This document shows, one piece after another, positions 34,383-46,119 of a DNA stretch of 64,000 nucleotides. The stretch lies in assembly GCA_910589415.1 (NCBI GenBank), contig OU342635.1, positions 10,168,001 to 10,232,000 of the forward strand. Reading direction: 5' to 3'. Made by a program: the position numbers and the translations under genes. The notes beneath the pieces are model-generated. The model was given only the letters and a program-made list of their open reading frames with translations. It was not told the DNA's origin and searched no databases. The DNA comes from Malachius bipustulatus. Lineage: Eukaryota; Arthropoda; Insecta; Coleoptera; Melyridae. How positions within the stretch are numbered: the first letter of the stretch is position 1; the number at the start of each line of letters is the position of its first letter.

Positions 34383-36262
34383 AATTGTTCATATTATTTT
34401 ATACATTATAATAGTATCTTGTTCAAAAATGGAATTTTCAACGAGGCAACATTATAAAATAAAACGTGAGGGTAATAAAAAATGTTTTCATAATTTGGAA
34501 TGATGAAATATTCGGCCATAACTTTACACATTTGGCGCGCGTGTATTTTTTATTAGAGGGCATTAACTACCACAATAAAAATAAAAATAGTGCCTGAAAA
34601 TCTATTAAAAGATCCCCGTTGATGTACCAGGATTTACGCACTCCGTGCATTTTAACAGGCGCGTTTTTATTTCGTTCCCTTTGATGTAGAACGGATTGTA
34701 AACCGTGATGGATAATAGAAAACCTTTTACTGTTTTAAAAGTTCGACGCTACATAGTGGGCGTATCAAATGCGATGGGATTTTCTGGTTGTATTTCACTG
34801 CCGATTTTAAGCTCAGTTTTATTCCAGTAAGGTAGACAATGAAAATTTAAAGCTACTTAACATTTTTTAAAGGGCACTAAAATTTAATTATTTATATTAT
34901 TATTTTCATAATTAGATTATTTTCCCCAGAACGGGATATCATCGAAACTCTGGGTGCAAGTAAATCGTTTAAGAACAGGACACGGTAGATAAACTCAATA
35001 GACTGGTACCAGAATTTGAAACTCTTGTAAACAAAATCTACATTAACAGCCAGAAAACTACAGTCAAGATGCTGTAAAGTGATTGGAAATTTTTTAACTA
35101 GGTTTTTCATGGAGGTTTCCTTAGACTAATATCTTACAAAGCAAATGTTTCACCATGACGTCACCATCAATAAATCACCATTATAAAAATACAATAAACT
35201 AAACAACATGTCAATCAAAAACCTGCAATTTGTCAATGGACCTGCAAAACCAAGGCCCATTGAACTCTATAGATTTACATTTTTTGACAGTTTTATGAAT
35301 GCAAATGTGACAGGAGACAACTGTTAAACGCTAAAGTGGATAATAAATGAAAATTTTGAAAATTCTGGAGAGGCTAGTAGAAAATATGTAAAGAGAAGAA
35401 ATAATTGTGTAATTTTGAGTATCCAGTTGCGTGGGAGTAATGTTTTTCTCGTTTATGGTCGGTGTCCAAAAATATGATTTCCGCCATCTTTCAGTTTTTC
35501 AAAATTAAAGGTAACTAGAAACAAAATTAATTTTGCACGTTTTCTGATCGATGCTCAATTTTTCAGACGATTGCCAAAAATTTCGAGTTCACGGACAATG
35601 GAAGCCCAATTTTGCGAATTCCAAAAAGGTACATTCGTAAAATATCGTGCTCTTGACAGAGATATTTTGACGATCCTAATGACATTTTGATACATAACAG
35701 ATTTGAATTGACAGGCGTAATTTTCAAACAATTCTCGAGATATGTGTGAAGAGGAAAGGAGAACAACTCAGATATTTATATTCAGTTACAGTTAATCAAG
35801 AAGGGGAGTGAGAAATAAAAGCGTTAAGAGAAAGAGAAAAATTAAGACTTGGAGGGGGGGCTGCAATCTTTCTGGAAAATAATCAACTTAGCCGTTGTAG
35901 AGTATCTTTGGACTTTTTTCCGATTAAGCGAAAATAATTCCTAAATTCGGCTATCAGCGTCATTAAAAATATCCCCCAAGTACTGAAAAAATGAAACAAA
36001 ACCATAAGCACCTAAACTACTAATAATAATAAATAACGTAAGTTTTTCTTAAAAAATACTATCAGAAAGTAACAATCTGACAACGCTGGTGTGTCCAATA
36101 ATTGCGCTATTAATGAACGCATCGTCTTATGCCGCGACCGAAAAAGTGTACTATTATCTCGAAATCACTTTTCAGTGCCTCCTCATTCATCACTGATGAC
36201 ATCACACTGTATATGTGTAACGTATAAGTATAACCATGTCTTCAAAAACTGTCTCAACTTAC
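34383..36262. other. Intronic DNA; one dispersed repeat
   Basis: No gene recognised. About 70 bp at 35,760-35,830 (AACTCAGATATTTATA…AGTTAATCAAGAAGG…GAGTGAGAAATAA) is repeated at 39,908-39,980. Confidence 0.45.
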
Positions 36263-36406
36263 TATTGGTCAGCACGATCCCGAGGGTTTCTCCATGCCTT
36301 TTTCTTAAATGAACGGTTGTTGTATAGGATGATTGATGACCATCTTTGATACTGGTCGAGTGCCTTCCGGAATCTTCCGAAAATGTAGGAGACCTCGACT
36401 TCAACT
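36263..36406 (-). CDS. Grip: GRIP-like exon opening the first PDZ domain
   Basis: This 144-nt minus-strand exon has acceptor TTTTTCCAG just above 36,406 and a consensus donor GTAAGT at 36,257-36,262. It enters and leaves in phase 1. Residues begin LKSRSPTFSEDSGRHSTS, a serine-rich linker with likely phosphorylation sites, then TTTVHLRKRHGETLGIVLT, the first beta strand and carboxylate-binding loop (ETLGI, the GLGF-type loop) of a PDZ domain. The rest of the domain follows exactly in the exon at 3,700-3,909. Both introns flanking it are long (about 6 kb and 32 kb). Confidence 0.83.
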
Positions 36407-38234
36407 CTGGAAAAATAACAATCAGTTACTTAGTCAATTAATACTTGGAAAAGAAACATCGCTTGTTTCTTGAACTTTAGCAAATACGGCTTAATTAAAT
36501 ACAAGATTTCTGTCATGAAAGATTTCGCTTTTATTTTTTTCTGGTATAGATAAATTCCTTTTTTTTATTACATATGTTTAGTGGTTTTATAAATCTGAAT
36601 TAAAGCCTAGGTCATTGAAGTTTGGATTGAAAATCAAAAAGAAGGGTGTCATTGATTGATGCTGCTGTTAATCGTGGCTATAAGCCGAGATCGATTCGAT
36701 TCCCGGTCGAGGTAATTTTTGGTAAGAAAATCTTTAATTGAGTATTATTGAGTGTCTTTTTTGATAATATGAATAAGTCGTGCAACAGGGATTGACTACC
36801 AGTTAATTAATCTGTTTAACTTATTTATCAGTGGGTCATTGCAAAATTGGTAGCTACACAAAATAATTTTTTTACACTGTCAAAAAAGCTGTAATTTTTC
36901 ATTGTGCACAACTAACAGTACATGAATAATTTTTCCTGAAGTAGTAAAGCGTTCTTTTCCAAATAAAAAAATATCCAGTTTAAAACCGTTCACTCATCTG
37001 GATCAACGTTTGCATTTTTTTATTTGTATTGCTGGAGAAATTTCGTCACGTGTGGGAGAAATAATTCGTTACCGCGTTCTCACTCCTTCATATGACGAAA
37101 ATTCTTCGGCAATGCGAACGAATGCAAACGTTTGATATGAGTGACCGGCTTACTAGATGGATAAAATTTGTAGGGAGTTATTAACTGATGATGGGGAGGC
37201 GATCGGAAAAAAAGCTATTTCATTAGATTATGTAGATAATGGAACAATAACTCCCCCCCTTACCCTTAAATCAGTTTAATTCCAGAGTTAATGAAATGCT
37301 ATTCCCGACCCAAATGCATGGCAATCTAACCCTTTTCGAGGTGTTGATCAGATAGTGGGATAGTTGGATGAGATCTCGACGTGCCGGATGAGGCTCCTTT
37401 AATTTATTATCTCTCGTTTTCCTGCCTTTTTACCGGGCGTAAAAACCCTATAAGTGTGATGTCACGTTTCAAGGTTTAGACAGACTACAAATCCCAGTAA
37501 TAAGAGATGTCTGTGAGAGCGCTTCATCATTTGTTTTCATAGCTTGGATGTGTCGCGGGTTCACGTCAGCGTTTTTGCTAGCGCCCTAACTAGGGTTAGA
37601 GGGTGATTGACGATAACAGACCTGAAATTAATTACTCGTTAATTTTTATGGGGCGGCATTAGGTCGTCGTCTCGATTCCATACGCCGTAAATGAGGCGGA
37701 ACGTCCTATCAGTGTGAGAAGGATGGTAAGGAGATTAGCGGGATTGAAGACCAACCACATGGTTGCATGGGAATATTTTTATTAAATTATCTTTCAGGGG
37801 GTCGCGGCAGGTATAGCTTCATTACCAGCTGTTTGTTTTTCTTAAGAAGGAACCACGATCGTTCCACTCTGGTTATAGTCGACGTCTCGATAATTTGAAA
37901 CTAAAAAAAAAAACACCTATTTGGGATGTCACTTGTGCCGATACATTCCCTGCTAGATATGTTAGCATAAGTCCATCCCAGCCATAGTATGTGCTGCTGC
38001 CAGTCACCGTGAAGGTGTCAAGATGGTCTTCTTAATCAAAATAAAATATTTTTTCTGTGTAAGTTTAGAGGCAGGAGGCTCATGTGGGGCAAGGAAGTTA
38101 TTGCTTTTATTTGTAAGATAGAAAGTCGCATGACCTCTATCAACCAAGACCTCTATAACCAAAAAGTGATTTTATATTTTTTTTAAACTTTGACATCCTG
38201 TCATCTTGAGCTTAAATTTATTTTTTCAACTTTA

Positions 38235-39056
38235 ATCCAGTCATTACGTCGGAAATAACGGGTTAGAAATGCAAATGAACCGAGAAAGCCAAATTTTGGA
38301 TATTACGTGGGGGGAGCCTAGAAAAGCTTAACTTCAAATTGTCGACCAAAATTACCTTGTGCATTTTCCGCCATCTTGAAAAAAAGGTTAAATTCAGTTT
38401 TTTCATCATAACTCGGTTCTCCGTTGAGATACGACAATTTTTACGCAATACTTTTTTGTTGCTTTTGATTTATTTATTTTAACAATTTATTTTGTATTGC
38501 AATAATTCCCCGAACAACCTTTCATTCATTTTGACGTGTGGATACAACCGTGCGAGCGGCTAAAAATCAAAACTGCACAGTCTTACCGACTTCGCGGCGC
38601 GCTAGAGGTCGTAATTTTTGTCGAAAATAAAAAATAAAAAAATGAAATTGTAGGCCTGAATACGCTCTACAAGTTTGATATCAGACATTTTTTCGATATC
38701 TTTCACGAGAAAAAAGAAAATAGCAAAAAACAAAATTCACTCCCCAAATTTATGGTTTTTTCGATCGATATCTCGATAACGATGAACGATACGTAAAAAA
38801 TGTAAGGGACCTTAATTGTAGATTGTAAGAAAAGCAACAAAAAAGTATTGAGTAAAAATTGTCGTATCTCAACGGAGAACCGAGTTATGATGAAAAAACT
38901 GAATTTAACCTTTTTTTCAAGATGGCGGAAAATGCACAAGATAATTTTGGTCGACAATTTGAAGTTAAGCTTTTCTAGCCCCCCCCCCCCCACGTAATAT
39001 CCAAAATTTGGCTTTCTCGGTTCATTTGCATTTCCAAATGTATATAATGACTGGAC
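38235..39056. mobile_element. 822-bp foldback MITE, TCCAGTCATTA ends, TA duplication
   Basis: The arms 38,235-38,470 and 38,822-39,056 are about 90% identical reverse complements: TCCAGTCATTA, GCAAATGAACCGAGAAAGCC, CTTCAAATTGTCGACC, and GAAAATGCACAAG on the other arm. TA lies on both sides. The loop is about 350 bp and contains a G+C-rich patch (near 38,570-38,610). The right arm has a run of 13 C where the left has a short G run. ORFs of 61 and 96 codons are arm artefacts. Confidence 0.8.
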
Positions 39057-39907
39057 TACTTATATCTATTTTATAAGAGGAATTAACCCTTTATATTTGG
39101 CCCTTTATCTTTGAAAGACCCTGTATAAATGACAAAAATAACATATTTTTTATGCGCTAGTGAAGATATTGCGGTTATCTCCCTCTCAACTGTCAGCATT
39201 TTTCGATACGTTGCTTACTTCATGTGGAGGAAAACGGAGAACTGAGATATGTATTTGATTTATTTTTATGAGAGCCTAAAATGTTTTATTACCCAATAAG
39301 AATTTATATTTTTTTTATGAAGAGGTATTTGAGTTTAGGCCAAAAATTTGCATTTATTATTTACGGTTTTTATTTGTTCATAAAAAAATGAAATTATAAT
39401 TCCCTTATTTCAAAAGCTTGAAAACGGTGAATTTACAGAATAATAAAAATACAATAATGAAAAAAATCTATGTATAAGATTCTTCAAAGCAATGCAAAGC
39501 AAACCGCCCTTAATTGACTTGTTTCGTTCTTTCTACTCAGCGAGACTTAGCAAACTAGAAAGAAGGACACTTAAAATTTAAGAAACTTCAAACTGAAAGA
39601 TGAAACGCTCCGTTCTTGGAATTAATCTCTCTTTTTAAAACTTTCGAGATAATTAAAAAAAATCAGGCGCCGGTGGAGATGTTGCCGTTTTTAAGCAAAC
39701 GCTCACGTTAACACATGTTCAAGATAGAGCACTGTAATTATAACTTTTTATAACGTGAAATGCCAGACGAACGGATCATTAAAACTTAATTAAGAATACA
39801 GACGAGTTCGCTAAGGGAGCTCTTTGAGCTCATCCAACACAGAATACAACTTTATTTCAACAATTTACCGTGGAAGCTTTCCCATATATTATTTACTGTC
39901 ATTTATT

Positions 39908-39980
39908 AATAACTCAGATATTTATAAAACAATTTAGTCACAGTTAATCAAGAAGGAGTGAGAAATAAGAGCGGTAAGCT
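39908..39980 (+). repeat. Second copy of a 70-bp dispersed repeat
   Basis: Matches 35,760-35,830 in direct orientation with a small insertion. Family unknown. Confidence 0.6.
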
Positions 39981-40567
39981 CTATGGAATTAATTCTAAAG
40001 CCCCAGATCTACTAAATATACGATTACTACTATTTATCATTTTTATGGCAGCCATTTTTTTCAATATTTTATCTCATAAATGATTTGATTACACACCTGA
40101 CGACAGTGTGAACACGATTTAAAACTATTGCACGCCTCTGAAAGAGACTACTTCTACATAAAGCTAGCGACGACACAAGAATTTAATCATCCCCGGAATC
40201 TCTCGCCTCGATTAAAGAAATTGAGTTTAACTTGTATCAATTAACATATCTCACATTATTTCCAGTCGTTCTCTGTTTCCTTAAAATCCTCTGTGATTGT
40301 TTCGACTAAATCAGATGTGAAATGAGTGCAATAATGAGAACAATGAAATGCGCCCAGACCAGAATACTTTGGAGAGTATAATGCGGCGCGGATTCTCTAC
40401 TATTTAATTTAATCGAAGTCCGGCTGGCTTGAATTACTGAATTACTGGCGTGATCTAATCAATTCCTAACTAAAATACTCTCTCATTCTGCGATAAATTC
40501 CACTTACAACCCCAAACACTATTTTCAATTTGAATTTTTTTTTTTTTTCTAATTGCTATATGACATA

Positions 40568-40600
40568 CTGATGAGCCTTAAGAAAAGCGAAATATCGACG
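40568..40600 (+). other. Hammerhead-like core motif (CTGATGAG…GCGAAA)
   Basis: CTGATGA, then GCCTTAAGAAAAGC as a plausible short helix II with loop, then GAAATATCGACGCC. This is the most hammerhead-like of the dispersed motifs in primary sequence. The flanking stems I and III are not convincing. Confidence 0.35.
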
Positions 40601-41383
40601 CCTCTTGCTATTTGCAGTACTTTGGCATTTGGGTATCTCGATTTCAAATTGATCCTTATTAATGTAAATTTAGGTTATCTTATATTTTATTTTGTTTTTC
40701 TGTGGATTCAATCAACGTAACGATACATTTTATATTCTTGATCTCCGTCAAACTCAATGCAAGAGGATGGATCATTTTGATTGATAAAATATAACTAACA
40801 TTTTTGTCCTTGCCATGGGGGTTAATTAAACAGTCAACGGACAGCTTCCTAATCAGACCTCGGACAGACCCCCACACCTCAAAGACTGGTAGGTTCCTAA
40901 CCGGACCCCGTTGCCTTCCGTGCAAACGGCAAATCTAACAAAACGCTTAGGGAGGGGCTGGACTTGTTTCTGAGTGAAAGAGAGTTCGTTAGATCTGGTG
41001 ACAGTTTGTTTGTTGAGACGATTGATCTGCGCTTTTCAGAAAACAGTTGATTATTTTCCTATTTGGAACTGAGACCGATATTTGCATGTTTCTTTTCTCG
41101 GTAGTTCCAGGTCGAGCACGGCACTGTTAGGACTGTTAGGGCTGCTGGTAACGTAAAAATAAAGTGGATGTCTAAACTCATTTGTTTCATTTATCTCAAA
41201 TCTGTCGCCTTTTGTTTCATGTCTGTGTATAAATGAACCAAGAGCAAAACACAACGTAGAGTCCTAGAGATTCCTGAAACTAGACAATCAGGAAATTAAG
41301 AAATCAGGGATCGGGTGATTATGGATTTAGGGCGGTTTCAAGACGTTAAGGGCAGAATAAACTCAAATTCAAAACTCGAGTTC

Positions 41384-41403
41384 GGGGGGGGGGGGGGGGG
41401 GGG
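41384..41403 (+). repeat. Poly(G) tract, 20 bases
   Basis: Uninterrupted run of G. It could be a true polymorphic mononucleotide tract or a sequencing/assembly slip. Confidence 0.9.
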
Positions 41404-42542
41404 CATAAATCAGATGTTCATGATATCTCAAACTTCGCTGGAATTCTTCTTTTTTCAGTTAGGCCATTCGAGACATTCTAGTTTTTAGGGGGCCACATTA
41501 CTCATATGGAAGTGCATGAGTTACAAAAAAGTAGGTTACACACTACAACGTTTATATTAATAGAACTTCTTCATCCTTAATTTCTATCGAGTACCTAGTA
41601 TTTATATCGTATGCGTCGTCACTTCAAACTAAACCCTTCCACAACCAGATGCATGGTCTATATCGAACACTCCTCCATACTTGCAGAGCTTGTAGATAAG
41701 CGTCAAAATCGTTCTTTGCTGTTTGAGCCGATTTTTACCCGCGTCAACTCAATATTGTTCTCGAAAAGACATCTCAAGTCTTGATTTCGAGAACGTAAAG
41801 CAGACCGGAAATCTACACAGCCTCGAGGGCGACGTCAGAATGATGACAAGTATTTTGATCTTACAACATTCAAAATTAATCCTCGGAAAATAATAACTGC
41901 AGCCGAGTAAATTGTTTGTACACCGTGTCCGTTTTTTGCAAAAAAAGCTCATCTAAATAAGCGAAATAAGTTATTTGTCAATATTAAGAACGCCCGCATC
42001 TTTTATCTTTGAAGACATTTTTAATAGGATTCCTGCGAGTTATTGAAACAAATAGGAGACACAGCTTGGAATTATTGCAAGAATACGGAACAGAAAATAC
42101 TCATAGATCTCATAAAAGGGTTCATAAAATAACACAGCTTTGAAGAATTACCCACTTTGAAGGATCTCTTTGTGTCCTAATAAGAGCCATCTCGAGCTCT
42201 CCGAGAGGTCCCTGTCGCGGCGAGATCGGAAAGGATTTTCTGGATATAAACAGGACTGGTATTTATTACAATCTTGCTTTATATCACTGGAACAAATCCC
42301 TTAAAATCAGTTACCCAGTTATAGGGAACGGTTTACGAGAGCTTCGATGTCGATCATCGTTTGTTTCAATTGCGCATCCATAAATCCTCTTTACTTTGTT
42401 CATTATTTGTATTACTATATTTCAAACAGATCTGGATTTTTCCAAAATTCTAACTTTTATAAGTAAAATTTGAAGTCATTCGGAACGGTGACCTTGAATA
42501 CAACAGTGTTATAGTGTTAAGATTCATAAAAACCCTCCCAAC

Positions 42543-42626
42543 CTTCCAACCAAACTCGGCACTGGTTCTCCTGACGTATCTCTTTGGTATACGAGCTACT
42601 CCCGGCCGCAACGACTTTGGGTGTTG
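42543..42626 (-). CDS. Grip: Probable second coding exon of the GRIP-like gene
   Basis: A strong polypyrimidine acceptor (TTTTTTTTTGCAG) precedes 42,626. In phase 1 the exon reads TPKVVAAGSSSYTKEIRQEN then QCRVWLE. Both joins, to the ATG exon at 44,597 and to the exon at 36,263, keep frame. The weak point is the donor: GTTGGG after 42,543 is poor, and another in-phase GT lies 12 nt further on. A second frame is also open here, so exon identity rests on the acceptor and phase logic only. If it is not real, the ATG exon could splice directly to 36,406, which is also phase 1. Confidence 0.45.
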
Positions 42627-44596
42627 CTGCAAAAAAAAATAGAAACCATAGAATAGAACCAGTTAGGAATTTAAGCAAATGGTTAGTTTATATTAATTAT
42701 ACTATAGACAAAATTTATGATTTATGTCTATGGTGGTTTATTTCGGAGGCAATCCCTCCAAACGTTCCTTTCATGTAGAAGGCGGCCTAAAAACTATTAG
42801 CCTATGGGTTACAGGTTAAATCCGATCCGGTTGAAACGTAAGAAAAAGGTTATTTGCTTTTTTAGGCACCTCGATAAGCAATAAATTACCTAATCTATTA
42901 GGTTGAGCTACTTGAGATAAAAGATGACGTTACATCATTATCAGTGTAGTCTTCTATTAGCTTGCCTTCGAACTCAGCCGCTGAAGATGTCTATCATAAT
43001 TGTGAACGAAACGTTCGGAATAGGTTATATTATTAAATTTTGATGCAATGTTGAACAGAATCAGTCTCTCAACTTTATTCCAGTTATTTGAGATAATATG
43101 GTCTCTAAATGGGGACAAGCAAATTATATCTTCTTCTTTCTCCTCTTCATTAGGGGACATTTCCGAACGTGATTTTATTACTTCGTTACGTCTTATGTCT
43201 GCCAAGATTTGAAGCACCAGACGATCAAATTGCTGTTTACTTCGACAAGCGTTAACGACAGCAAATGGCAAGACAAATTAGGATAATTTCGCACACATAA
43301 AATCCAAGCTAAGAGGGTAGTGACTTGTAAATTTCTGGAACGACTCTATTATACTCAAGGGCCATTTCACACTAAAAACATCGGGCCGCTAATTTTACAG
43401 TTACATAGTAATAATAAATCACTAAAAATTAATTACACTGTAGGCCCGTATTTTAGAAAACACAGCCGACCATAATTTATCTTCTCTTGTGCTGCAAGCA
43501 AGTAGTGTGTGTGTTTCCCCGATTCTGCCGGTGGCAGCGGAGCGTGCTCTTAAACAAAGCGCGCTCACTTAACATTCGGAGCAAACAAAATTATTTTTAA
43601 AACTTAGTTTAGACATTTTTGCGATTAATCATCCCGTTTGTTGTGGTCGGGATGACTTCGTTTTTATTCCACTAGAACAGGAACTTCCCATAAAGCGACA
43701 AAAAACAAAAAATAACGCACCAGGACAACAAATGGGTACTTAGGACATTCTTAATAGTTTTAATGGTGCTTACGTTATACTATTGTAGCCATTCTACTAA
43801 TAAATTTTTAATTTCTGACCCACAAATATAAGTTTTGTCCGTTTAAAATAGAGTACAACAACGGTAACACATAAATGAAGTCCTGGTTCGAACCACCTCG
43901 CAACTTATTTCAAATAATGTGCATTTATATGTTATATAAAATCAGTATCATGTGTATCTCTTCAATGCAACTGATTTGTTGCAGTGACGACCATTTTTGT
44001 TGTATGCCTAAGGTATTGGTATCAAAAAGTGTGACGTTAAGTTTGTGTACCGTACGAAAAACTATATACTTCCAGGGTTGCCGTCTACTTCTTCAGCTGA
44101 TTCGACGTCGCTTTGATAGAATTTTAAATTATGCTACTAGTAAATCATGACTGCTTTAATCCACCATTAACTTCTAAGTTTCATCCCCTATGCCCCATGA
44201 CTAAAAGAGTGGTATTTGATAAAAGATTTCATAGAAAAATGGATGACGTAGGAATAAGACGAAATTTTGTCTAAGCATGGCTGAAAGAAAAATTAGAAGC
44301 ACTAGAAAACTACCCAGCATCATCTGGGTCGTGAAGTATTTTTTTTTTTAATATCAACGAATCGTTTTCAATGTTGAAACATTTGCATTCGGCCAATATC
44401 TTGTGAAAGCCGCAACCAAACTCAACATAAACAAACAACATGGCTAAAACTTCATTAAACCACCCCTTAACACTTTTAAAATGCTGATAAGTCAACGTTG
44501 AGTAACGTTTTTAACCGATTCAAACTTCACAATAATATTTTTGTTTTCTGCAACTTCAAAGCGTCCAGACTGGCGCTCGCTAGTGAAATCACTCAC
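42627..44596 (-). other. Probable intron 1 of the GRIP-like gene
   Basis: AT-rich. Contains a hammerhead-like phrase at 42,981. A 104-codon minus-strand ORF (42,957-43,271) partly overlaps it and has no domain I recognise. No other feature supported. Confidence 0.45.
42981..43022 (+). other. Hammerhead-like core motif (CTGAAGATGTC…GAACGAAACG)
   Basis: CTGAAGATGTC, a 13-nt spacer, then GAACGAAACGTTCGGAA. The GTC/GAAC pairing is imperfect. The phrase resembles those found at ends of Penelope-like elements. Confidence 0.35.
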
Positions 44597-44687
44597 CGAA
44601 TAGTTCCATGATGGCCTGTTGCTGCTTGGCCCTGTTCGCCTGTGCTTGACTGGTGCCGTTCCTGACGAGGACTTTCCAAAGCTTCAT
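44597..44687 (-). CDS. Grip: First coding exon of the GRIP-like gene
   Basis: The ATG at 44,687 starts MKLWKVLVRNGTSQAQANRA, followed by KQQQAIMELF, and the exon ends in a consensus GTGAGT donor (44,591-44,596) in phase 1. The upstream sequence is CpG-rich, as expected of a promoter and 5' UTR. The basic start (K-W-K) and glutamine-rich helix give no domain. It is assigned to the GRIP-like gene because it is on the same strand, lies next upstream, and its phase matches all downstream acceptors. The direct evidence is a good start-donor unit; the linkage is inferred. Confidence 0.65.
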
Positions 44688-44860
44688 TTTCACTCACTCC
44701 GCCGAGAGGGTAGTTAAAATTAAACACCACTTAAACACCACCGGTTTACGGCTCGCCGTTAGTGCCAGCGATGCCGGAACGCCCCGACGTCATGGTTATT
44801 TCCGGAGCGGCTAGAGGCGTGGAGGACGTCTTCGGGGGATAACTGCAAAAGGCGAATAAC
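44688..44860 (-). promoter_or_regulatory. CpG-rich 5' UTR/promoter region
   Basis: G+C- and CpG-rich 170 bp directly upstream of the ATG exon, in strong contrast with the flanking AT-rich DNA. No clear TATA box seen on the minus strand. Confidence 0.45.
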
Positions 44861-45180
44861 CGGGGCTTTAGGGGAAACTGTAAACTATATGAACTATATG
44901 AACTATGTATACTGTTCGGTGGTTTGAGTGACGGGGAAGTTGAAATGCTCTTTGCCAGTTCTATTTGTTGCTACTAAACATCTATATTTGGGCTTTGAAA
45001 TGTACAGAGAATTTATATTTACCTACCGTTAAATGAGGACTGGGAATTTAGAATTGCGGTGCTGGTGCTCTTTTATGTGGTAAAGGTATATGACTTTGTA
45101 ATACATAATATGTAGCAGCGGCACACGCTCTCTCTCTTGTCTTATACGGTACCTAGACAGCCAAAATAGAATGTCATATA

Positions 45181-45761
45181 CACGGTGTACCAGCTCGATT
45201 TAGACAACGGTAAGGGCCGTGTAGGTCTCGTCAAGACGAAACGTTTTTTTATTTGAAGTTTTTGGATTTGGACCTTCGTTGCGGAAATATATCCGACTTC
45301 CGGTTTTTAGTTTTTTGGCTCCAGTCTCGGCATTTTTAGGTTCTCGCCCAAACTGAAACTAGTTTTGGAAACTCCTTAGCTTCAGTTACAACTTTCATAT
45401 TGAAGTCAAGGTTCTATCTCTGTTGGATTCAAAATGGCGACATGCCCATGACTTTAAATTTTAAGTCTTTGAATCAATTCAAATTGAATCAAATTGAAAA
45501 ATTATGATTTTGAATCCAACAGAGATAGAACCTTGACTTCAATATGAAAGTTGTAACTGAAGCTAAAGAGTTTCCAAAACTAGTTTCAGTTTGGGCGAGA
45601 ACCTAAAAATGCCGAAACTGGAGCCAAAAAACTAAAAACCGGAAGTCGGCCATATTTCCGGAACGAAGGTCCAAATCCAAAAACTTCAAATAAAAAAACG
45701 TTTCGTCTTGACGAGACCTACACGGCCCTTACCGTTGTCTAAATCGAGCTGGTAAACCCTG
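45181..45761. mobile_element. 581-bp near-perfect foldback element
   Basis: The arms 45,181-45,435 and 45,507-45,761 are reverse complements over 255 bp with only about seven mismatches by eye, separated by a 71-nt AT-rich loop. The ends are CACGGTGTACCAGCTCG and CAGGGTTTACCAGCTCG, and TA flanks both sides (45,179-45,180; 45,762-45,763). There is no coding capacity. It is the youngest-looking palindrome in the window; a transcript through it would form a long, almost perfect double-stranded RNA. Confidence 0.9.
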
Positions 45762-45764
45762 TAT

Positions 45765-46040
45765 AAAAGCGTATTATAAGCATAAAAGAGAGAAAAACTC
45801 ATTTCAAGATCAGGTCTCGTTTAGGAAATATTTCAAAAAATGTAAAACTAAGGCTGCTGAAAAAATATATTGTTTAGTAACTGGGCAGTAAAAAACGAAC
45901 CCCAAGTATAAAATCGTATTTTAAGCATAAAAGAGAGAATAACTCTTTTGAAGATCAGCCCTCATTTAGGAAATATTTTCAAAAATGTAAAACTAAGGCC
46001 GCAATAAAAATATGTTTACTCAGCAACTGAACAACAATTT
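45765..46040. repeat. Two-copy tandem duplication, about 140-bp period
   Basis: AAGCATAAAAGAGAGAA…GATCAG…TTTAGGAAATATTT…AATGTAAAACTAAGGC occurs from about 45,777 and again from about 45,917, at roughly 85% identity. The following CACCCTGTATA near 46,101 is another single MITE-type end. Confidence 0.75.
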
Positions 46041-46119
46041 TGGGAATATCTCTTAATCGAAGGCTATCTTGAAAAAAGTTATTTTTTCCAGTTACCAAAC
46101 ACCCTGTATATGTTATCGT

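Larger units (their letters stand above)
3910..36262 (-). other. 32.4-kb intron of the GRIP-like gene
   Basis: The donor GTAAGTTGAG at 36,253-36,262 and the acceptor TTGACAG at 3,910-3,916 are both phase 1. Joining them gives a continuous PDZ domain. The intron is packed with MITEs, satellites, a LINE and a SINE, and contains a nested IF1-like gene on the opposite strand. Confidence 0.7.
36407..42542 (-). other. Probable intron 2 of the GRIP-like gene
   Basis: Lies between the exon at 36,263 and the proposed exon at 42,543. It holds a foldback element (38,235), a dispersed repeat (39,908), a hammerhead-like phrase (40,568) and a G20 tract (41,384). Otherwise AT-rich with no supported gene. 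Confidence 0.5.

Noticed and set aside
36655..36720. tRNA-like sequence with B-box GATTCGATTCCC
   Set aside because: The B box is plausible, but I cannot build a cloverleaf or find a convincing A box; it may be a decayed tRNA-derived SINE.
38703..38993. 96-codon ORF beginning with a glycine run
   Set aside because: It is read from the C-rich run and arm of the foldback element at 38,235-39,056.
42957..43271. 104-codon minus-strand ORF as a gene
   Set aside because: No recognisable domain, and its end overlaps a hammerhead-like repeat phrase on the other strand.
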